DNA from: Vanilla planifolia | Lineage: Eukaryota > Streptophyta > Magnoliopsida > Asparagales > Orchidaceae | Reading direction: 5' to 3' | Length of the DNA: 64,000 nt | NCBI GenBank assembly: GCA_023846275.1 | Contig: JAIUJO010003718.1 | Location: 126,501 to 190,500 of the forward strand | In this document: in pieces, positions 56,501 through 64,000 of the stretch | How the letters are laid out: the number at the start of each line of letters is the position of its first letter | Numbering within the stretch: position 1 is the first letter of the stretch | The notes under the pieces: model-generated | What the model was told of the DNA's origin: nothing | The model's database searches: none | The model's input: only the letters and a program-made list of their open reading frames with translations | Position numbers and translations under genes: made by a program

Positions 56501-56645
56501 ATACTTGCAAAAAAATATGGTTGTTAATAAAATTCAAGAAATAATTTGGTGAGATAGATAAACATCTCATCCTCCCAAAGAAGTCAACTAAATATCAGCT
56601 CAATAAAGAAGATTTGATGAGACATAAATCTCGAAAAAAGGGGCG

Positions 56646-59543
56646 TATTATCAAAAGATCAAAACAAAAAAAAAACAAAATTTACCCACATCTAACTTTA
56701 AGCCACGTGCTTAAAAAATAGATCCCTATTTTGGGCATCATGCACCCAATATGAGTGCCCAACTTTGGGCACCATAAAGAGTAAGACAGGCATTGACTTC
56801 GGGCATTGTGATTACAGGAATGGTGCATGGGCCTATCAATGGACACTGTGCATGAGCATTACACATGCCTGAATTGGGTGTTGTGTGTTATTTCTTATGC
56901 AGATGATCTTGCTCTGACACGTGCAAAGCATGTGATTGGACAGATGGAGCAAGTACATGGAAGGCACGCATTAGCTAGAGATCTACACTATAACAATCTT
57001 AGTTTTCCCTTATTTTATCATTCCAAAAGAAAGCACTCTTTGAGACGAGTGCAACAGTGTTTAGTTTGTATTTTTCGAAGCTCTAAGAAATAAATTATGA
57101 ATTTTAAAGATCTGGGATAAATTCGTAATGTTAAGGATAGATTTGTAATTTTGTAAATGTCGGCATAGCTCAAATTCGTTTTGGCGGAAGGTATATTTGT
57201 AATTTGAAAAGATGTTGGCTCTGTTGGGTATATGTACAATTTTAGGAATTTCGACGTAGGTCTATCTCTTCGGGCGGAGGATCTATGCGCAGATAACGAA
57301 TTCGAAGGGGGTTTTATGCAAAATAACTGGCTCCCGAGCCTTATGGCAGTTAATTCATGAGGGTTTGAGAAATTTCAACCGTGGTTATAAAAGTTAACCA
57401 TGGTGCATTTGAAAAGCACTTCTGTGAAAATTAACTGGCTACGGGGAGGTTTGCTGGAGGGCAAGGGAGAGACTTCCGGGAGTTGTGCCAGATTTTCGAC
57501 AGTTGCCGTTGTGCTCTGAGAGGAGTTCCGACACGTGACAGTGACAGCCGACTAGGGAGAGTCTTCCGGGAGTTGTGCGAGATTTCTAACAGCCATTGTC
57601 GTGCTTTTAGAGGAGTTCTGACGCGTGATAGTGATGACCGATGAGGAATCTGTAAGGTAAGAAAAACACGATTTGCTTCGTCATCGGGATTTTGTAAGGT
57701 TTCCAGTGAGTGGTAGAGACTGAGAGGGTGGAAGCCAGAGCAAGATTCGACTGGTTCAACGCGTGAATTAGCCGGTCTAGTGCCGACTGTAGCCAAATTA
57801 AGAGAGAAGACAGCCAAAATTAAGGAATTTTGGGATTTTTTGGAAAAAAATGTTTGGGAAAGCTTTTAGGAGGCAATTTTGGCTAATAAGCACATTTTAA
57901 TCTTTGATTACTTTTGCATTTATGGCCTTGTAGGACATAAAAAAAAATCAGAAGTAAGCAAGACGATTTGTACATCAAAATCAAGTAGATAAATCCCTAA
58001 CCCTACGATGTAGCACATTAACATGTGTTTGTTTTTACATGGTTTTCTTACAATCACATAATGCTTTGGTTGTTGCATATGTTGGTTGTTTATTTCATTT
58101 GCATAAAAACTAAAAAGGAAGAAGCAATATGGTATGATAATAAAATAAAAAGAAAGAAACAATATGGAACGAAAGGTCTTTTGATATGGCATAATTATGT
58201 AGATTAATGGTTGGAAAATGGTATTAAAAATAGGATTCCTAGAGAACATTATCCTCATCACTAACCCCAGCGTGTTGGATTGTAGGGTATCGATCTTCGG
58301 ATCAGATATCTATCTAGTGTTATGTGCTATGACCCCATGATGATTTACACCAGGCTTAGCATGTTGGATCACAGGGTATAAGTACCATACCTGTGGTGGC
58401 ATTAGGCCCAGTGTGTTGGATCGCAGGGTATCGATCTTCGGATCAGATATCTGCCTAGTGTTATGTGCTTGGTTGGATGCCGACTGAAGGTCATTTCTTG
58501 ATGATGATTGGATCCATAGAGGATAATGTGTCAAAGGTAATCGAGCCTGATAATGACACACATATTATCGGACATAATGAGGAACTGGCATTTTTTTTGG
58601 TTTTTTATCTGGCATTATATATGATATCTTGTATGGTTTTAGTTTTATGCATACGATTCATCTTCACTACTCCTGATATGTCTGTTCATTTGATTTTTCT
58701 TTCATATATAGTTAATTATTATAGATTTATCTACTGAGATATGTCAAATCTCATTTAGTGTTACATCATAGGTCATGCATCCCATGCAACCAATGCACCG
58801 AGAGCTGGGAAAGTTGCTGCTAGAGGAGAGCCCTTTTCACTAGATGTGTGAGAGAGGGAAGGGCTTGGTGTGAGTAAACTTTTAAAAAAACATGTCTTTG
58901 TTTATATTTTTAATTTTCAGGTCACTATGTAAATATTTTAGTCAGTTTCATGGTTTATTTTTGAAATGGATTCGAATAGGAGTTGGGGTTTGTCTCACCG
59001 TTGGGTGCCCACCTTAGGCTTTTTCCTTGTCCTCACTCGATGTTGTAGTGGCAAAAAATCTCTGATGTTGATTTTTGTTATCTAATGGTACTTGTTGAGG
59101 TGGGGCTTGACATACACATAGGCAACGAGTCGATCGGCTCGAAAATTTTATAATTTGGTAAGGGCAATTTTGCCTTTTTGTAATTTGAATATATATTAAA
59201 ATATTTTATCCAAGTTTTATATAAAGGAGTAAGGATGCTAAATGAAGATAAAACTTTTAAAGGAGAGTTTTTTGAGAAAAACTTTCTAAGATAATTTTTA
59301 AAAAAGGGAGGAATGAAGAGTACTTTGGAAAGAATTTGATGTGAATTTAGAAATATTGAGCAAACTTTTAGAAAAAAAATTAAAAGGAGTTATAAGAATC
59401 AAAATTTATCAAAAAAGTTAAAAATCTCTTCAAAAATCTTCTTGAGAAAATTAGTTGCTTCACAATTCTACTTTCACTGCAACTACTTTGAAAAATATCT
59501 ACTGACTAGGAATCGTTGTGAGAATATCCTCATAGATAGATTA
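56646..59543 (+). repeat. 3' LTR of the old retrotransposon, split (unit B)
   Basis: Left part 56646-56988 and right part 59118-59543, interrupted by the solo LTR. The base just before its TATATAAAG motif is t59217 here and c27547 in unit A. Confidence 0.75.
56989..59112 (+). mobile_element. Nested solo LTR, 2,124 bp, TSD TACAC (copy B)
   Basis: Same insertion as 25319-27442, with TACAC at 56984-56988 and 59113-59117. Length is unchanged. It includes the 90-bp tandem duplication (57465-57644) and the 57-bp direct repeats (58272-58328 and 58413-58469). One base difference (g57916 versus a26246) was noticed. Confidence 0.8.
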
Positions 59544-61630
59544 AAAACAAAAATTGATGTTACATATAACAATAAAAATACATATTATTCTCACATATAA
59601 AAAGTCTCTCTTTCTTTCAGTTTCACAAAGTATAGCATGATCTTATACTTAGGATCCCAAGTTATCATATAAGGGCTCTTACTTCTGTGAGTGTCTACAT
59701 CTTAGCTTGTAATGTAAAGAATAAGCATAATATACTTAATAAGTAAAACACTAATTATAAGCAATAAAATAGTATAAAAGTATAATGATGTAATTAATAT
59801 ATATAATGAAAAAATAAATAAAATAATACATAACAATTTGTAAATGGGAACACAATATCAGTATATTTATGCTCATATACATTTAGCTTATATGTGTATA
59901 CATAATCATTATATAGTATTATTGATTTACTTTTCTTTTTTTATATTTGAATTTGTTTTTTTTCTGTTTCTTTCATATTTTTTTCTTATTATTTTTCTTT
60001 AGGCCCATATTTTCTCTTGTGACCATTATCCCTACTTCTAAAACATGTTATATCATATCATTTAAAAATGAGGTTAATTTATTAAGAATGATTGATGACT
60101 TTAAAGTGGGAGTTATAAAATAATAATTTTGTTCTAAAAATATTTTAAGAATCTTTATAAATTTTTTCAAAAGTTTTTAAGCATGTTTTCAAGATTTTAA
60201 GCTATCGTACAATAAGATATTACAAAATCATATAGTACAATCAAGTAAGAGTATCAATTAGATAAATATATTCAAAATATTAGATTTTTATTATACAAGT
60301 ATAATTAATAAAATATACAAATATAATAATATGTCAATTGAAGGTTAGATTAGTCTAATGAGAAGAGGAATTTGATCATATAATATAACATAAAAATATC
60401 TTACAATCCGATACTATAATAAAAAATAGAGTTATGAAGCAAGTTAATCATCGTACGAGTACGACAACAAAATTGTATAAGTATGATAGAGTGTAATCAA
60501 TATATATCCATTATGAATTAGATGAATTTGAGAGATTAAGTTAAGGATTTGATTATATATTTTGATTGAAGAATAACATATGATAAGATCAAGTAAGAAA
60601 GAAATAAAAAAACTTGAGACATGTGAATAAACAAAAAAAGTTAGATAAGGATAATACAAGTTGATAAGGATATTGTATAAAATCATTAATACATAAGAAT
60701 AAATGTTTAATAAAGGCAATATAATACTATATAATACGAAAACAACTAACGTACAAGTATGATTAATTAAGAAAAAAAACTTGGTTTGATAAGTTGAGAT
60801 GGGATGAACAAATTGTACAATTCGATGAGCATTAACATAAAAGTACGTTCAGTATATAATGAGCATAATATAAGACAATTATCAAATTCTGACATAAGAA
60901 AGAAGATATACTTTATAATACTATAAGAAATCAAATAAGTATGAGGTAAGATAAATGCCTGAGTTGACTAAACAAAAATAGATTATGTATAATTTGAAGA
61001 TTATATTATATGAGTATGATCAAGTTGAAAGTAGCAATATATGAGAAAAATCATTCATACGCCATATGATGAATGGAATACCATACAAGCTTGATAATAA
61101 CATGGTAAGAATATAATAAGAACTTAAGATACTTTAAGCAAGATTAAGAATCGTATAGTATGAGACTAATGATTGTATAAGATTGATTAATAGAATCTAA
61201 AAAGATTTTTAAAATCTAAAGTGAATAATGGATATGTTGAACATCATGAGGGGGAGATCAACCAATAAGGAGTTAATGGACTTAAGATGAAAATAAAGTA
61301 AAGAGTCATTATATTGAAGAAATGTAGTTGTTTGGAGAAGTTGAAAAGCTAGGAATGTGAATGGTTAAAAGAATAGATATAAAAAATATTAAAGCTCAAA
61401 CTTAAAGAGATCTTTTTGGCAAAGTTTAAAAGTATTCATTTGGCCAAAGCTAGTAGAAGAAGAAAGAGAACGGGATAAAGTGTCTCCAAGTGATTTGAAA
61501 AAACAATCATACTAATTCGTTCTAGGATCAAAGATAACTAAAGAAGTTGAAAGAGTGATTATAACATGATTAAAACCTTTGTGTGACCGCTATAAAGAGA
61601 AAATAAAATATAGATAATACTTGTTTATGA
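59544..61630. other. AT-rich spacer (unit B)
   Basis: Counterpart of 27874-29960, with the same scattered GTACAAGTATGAT-like motifs. No gene recognised. Confidence 0.5.
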
Positions 61631-62595
<965 letters not shown>

Positions 62596-63474
62596 TAGAA
62601 TGAGAATTAGTACATAATGATTAAAAAAATACTATTATATAATGATTTTTATGTTTATTGTATTTAAGTAAAAAAATATGAAATTATATGGAAAAAAATT
62701 TGTTATCCATTGATGTTGCATGGAACATGTGTTTAAAAAGAAATGTGAAAACTTGGTATTTTTATAAGTTGTATAAATATCTCTTATGCAAATGTTTTAA
62801 CATTTCCTTAAAGGAATTTGTAGCACCATTGCAACTTAATTTTTAAAAAAGAATTGAATAGTTTTTTTCTATTTAATATTACATGAAAAAAAGGATGTTA
62901 AGTGACACCTAAGAGTGAGAAAAACAAGTGATGAAAATGATGATGCCACATAAATGGTACAAAAATTGACTTTTTACTTGTTTAATGTGATTCAAACATG
63001 AATCAAGCAAAAGAAGATAAGTCTGTGACACAGAATTAAAGAAAGGGGAGTGAATGATAGGTGATCTTTCAAAAGAAGAATCACTAGATAATGAGTGACT
63101 CTTTATAGGCTTTTAGAATGAGGGTTACAATGATATGAAACATGATGATTAAAATATGTTAGTACATGATTTTTATCTTTATTATTTTTTAGTAAAATGA
63201 TTTAAAATGATGTGTAAAGAATTTATTATCTATTGATGTTACATGAAAATATTGTTTTAAAAAAGAAACGTATAACTTGATGTTTCAATGAGTTGTACAA
63301 ATATCACTTCTACAAAGGTTTTAAATATTTTCCTAAAAAAATATATTACTTATATAACTTGATTTTGAGAAGGAATTGAATAAAGTTTTACTATTGAATA
63401 TTTCATGAAAAAAAAAATGATGTTAAGTGGTACCCAAGGTTTGGAAAGGCTGATGATGAAAAAGGGGATGTCAC
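62596..63474 (+). repeat. Diverged ~360-bp direct duplication across the B/C boundary
   Basis: Counterpart of 30922-31800: copies at 62596-62950 and 63114-63474. Differences from unit A are g63025 and g63265. Confidence 0.65.
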
Positions 63475-64000
63475 ACACCACCCCCTTATTACCAACATCC
63501 TATATTGAAAAGGATGAGGCCTCTATCTTGTCGTGGCCTTATCTTTAAGTGGCACAACAGTAAGGTATAAAATCTATCTCCTCATGTTAGAGCCATCACC
63601 CATTATTGTCAACATCATATATCAATGAGTACAAAATCTTTGTCATATCGTGGTCCCATCTTTGAATGTCCATGATAATAAAATGCTAAGTCTATCTTAT
63701 TTATCAAGTTATTATAAGCATAATAAAAATAATCTATCTCAACTTTCTTTCTTGTGATCTAATAGAACATCAAACAATAATAATTTTTTTTTAATTTTTT
63801 AATTTTTTCTTATCATATATTTTGATTTATAATCTCATAAGATAATAATAATCTTTTTTTTTTACTTTTTTTTATCATATGTTTCTATTTCTTTTTCTTT
63901 TTCTTTGACTTACTCAAAATTGCACATGTTTATAAAATCTAATACCTACATCATTCCAACATTTTATTAATCCATTATTTAATCTTATTAAAATAAAAGA
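63409..64000. repeat. Start of a third tandem unit (partial, 592 bp)
   Basis: The sequence resumes the start of units A and B with no visible difference, including the 9-base T-run near 63784 and the poly-T stretches after it. The window ends before the peroxidase gene of this unit would be reached. It shows the array continues beyond two copies or, if the sequence is a concatemer, that it wraps around again. Confidence 0.95.
63493..63726 (+). repeat. ~117-bp-period tandem repeat (third unit)
   Basis: Counterpart of 85-318 in the partial third unit, with no difference noticed. Confidence 0.55.

Larger units (their letters stand above)
54058..59543 (+). mobile_element. Old gag-protease LTR retrotransposon with nested solo LTR (copy B)
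   Basis: Second copy of the 22388-27873 element, carried along by the large duplication and not an independent insertion, because both nested insertions and all decay are shared. 5' LTR 54058-54883, primer site 54892-54903, zinc-knuckle relic 55879-55935, protease relic 56100-56500 with its N-T-K triad at 56136-56144, polypurine tract 56634-56643, 3' LTR 56646-59543. Base differences from copy A are g54694, c55602, g57916 and t59217. Confidence 0.8.

Overview
The window is nuclear DNA from a flowering plant. The only intact gene is a GC-rich class III (secretory) peroxidase with a GT-AG intron. It sits in very AT-rich, gene-poor DNA full of microsatellites and decayed LTR retrotransposons. 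The contrast between a GC-rich coding region and AT-rich flanks suggests a monocot, but that is an inference and no species is claimed.

The dominant feature is a direct tandem repeat of about 31.7 kb. Unit A is 1-31734, unit B is 31735-63408, and 63409-64000 starts a third unit. By eye, A and B differ at only about ten single bases and at two TA microsatellites (100 versus 36 bp, and 116 versus 120 bp). The offset between the units is +31734 up to the first TA tract, +31670 between the two tracts and +31674 after the second. Every feature of unit A recurs in unit B, including an identical peroxidase gene. This is either a very young tandem segmental duplication or an assembly or circular-template effect; the sequence alone cannot decide.

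Layout of a unit, in unit A coordinates: a degenerate repeat of about 117 bp period (85-318); the peroxidase gene on the minus strand (1355-2431) with a short promoter; a long AT-rich stretch with a degenerate minisatellite (5861-6205) and an inverted relative of the 117-bp repeat (8500-8760); an AC/AT microsatellite (16374-16540); a TA microsatellite (17612-17711); a possible solo LTR (19693-20476); an old gag-protease-only LTR retrotransposon (22388-27873) with a younger 2.1-kb solo LTR inserted in its 3' LTR (25319-27442, target duplication TACAC); a second TA microsatellite (29961-30103); and a diverged direct duplication of about 360 bp, 518-524 bp apart, that runs across the A/B boundary.

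The peroxidase copies are the only parts likely to make protein. The remainder is repeat-derived, and the retroelement reading frames are broken. No tRNA, rRNA or CRISPR array was found, and no second intact gene.
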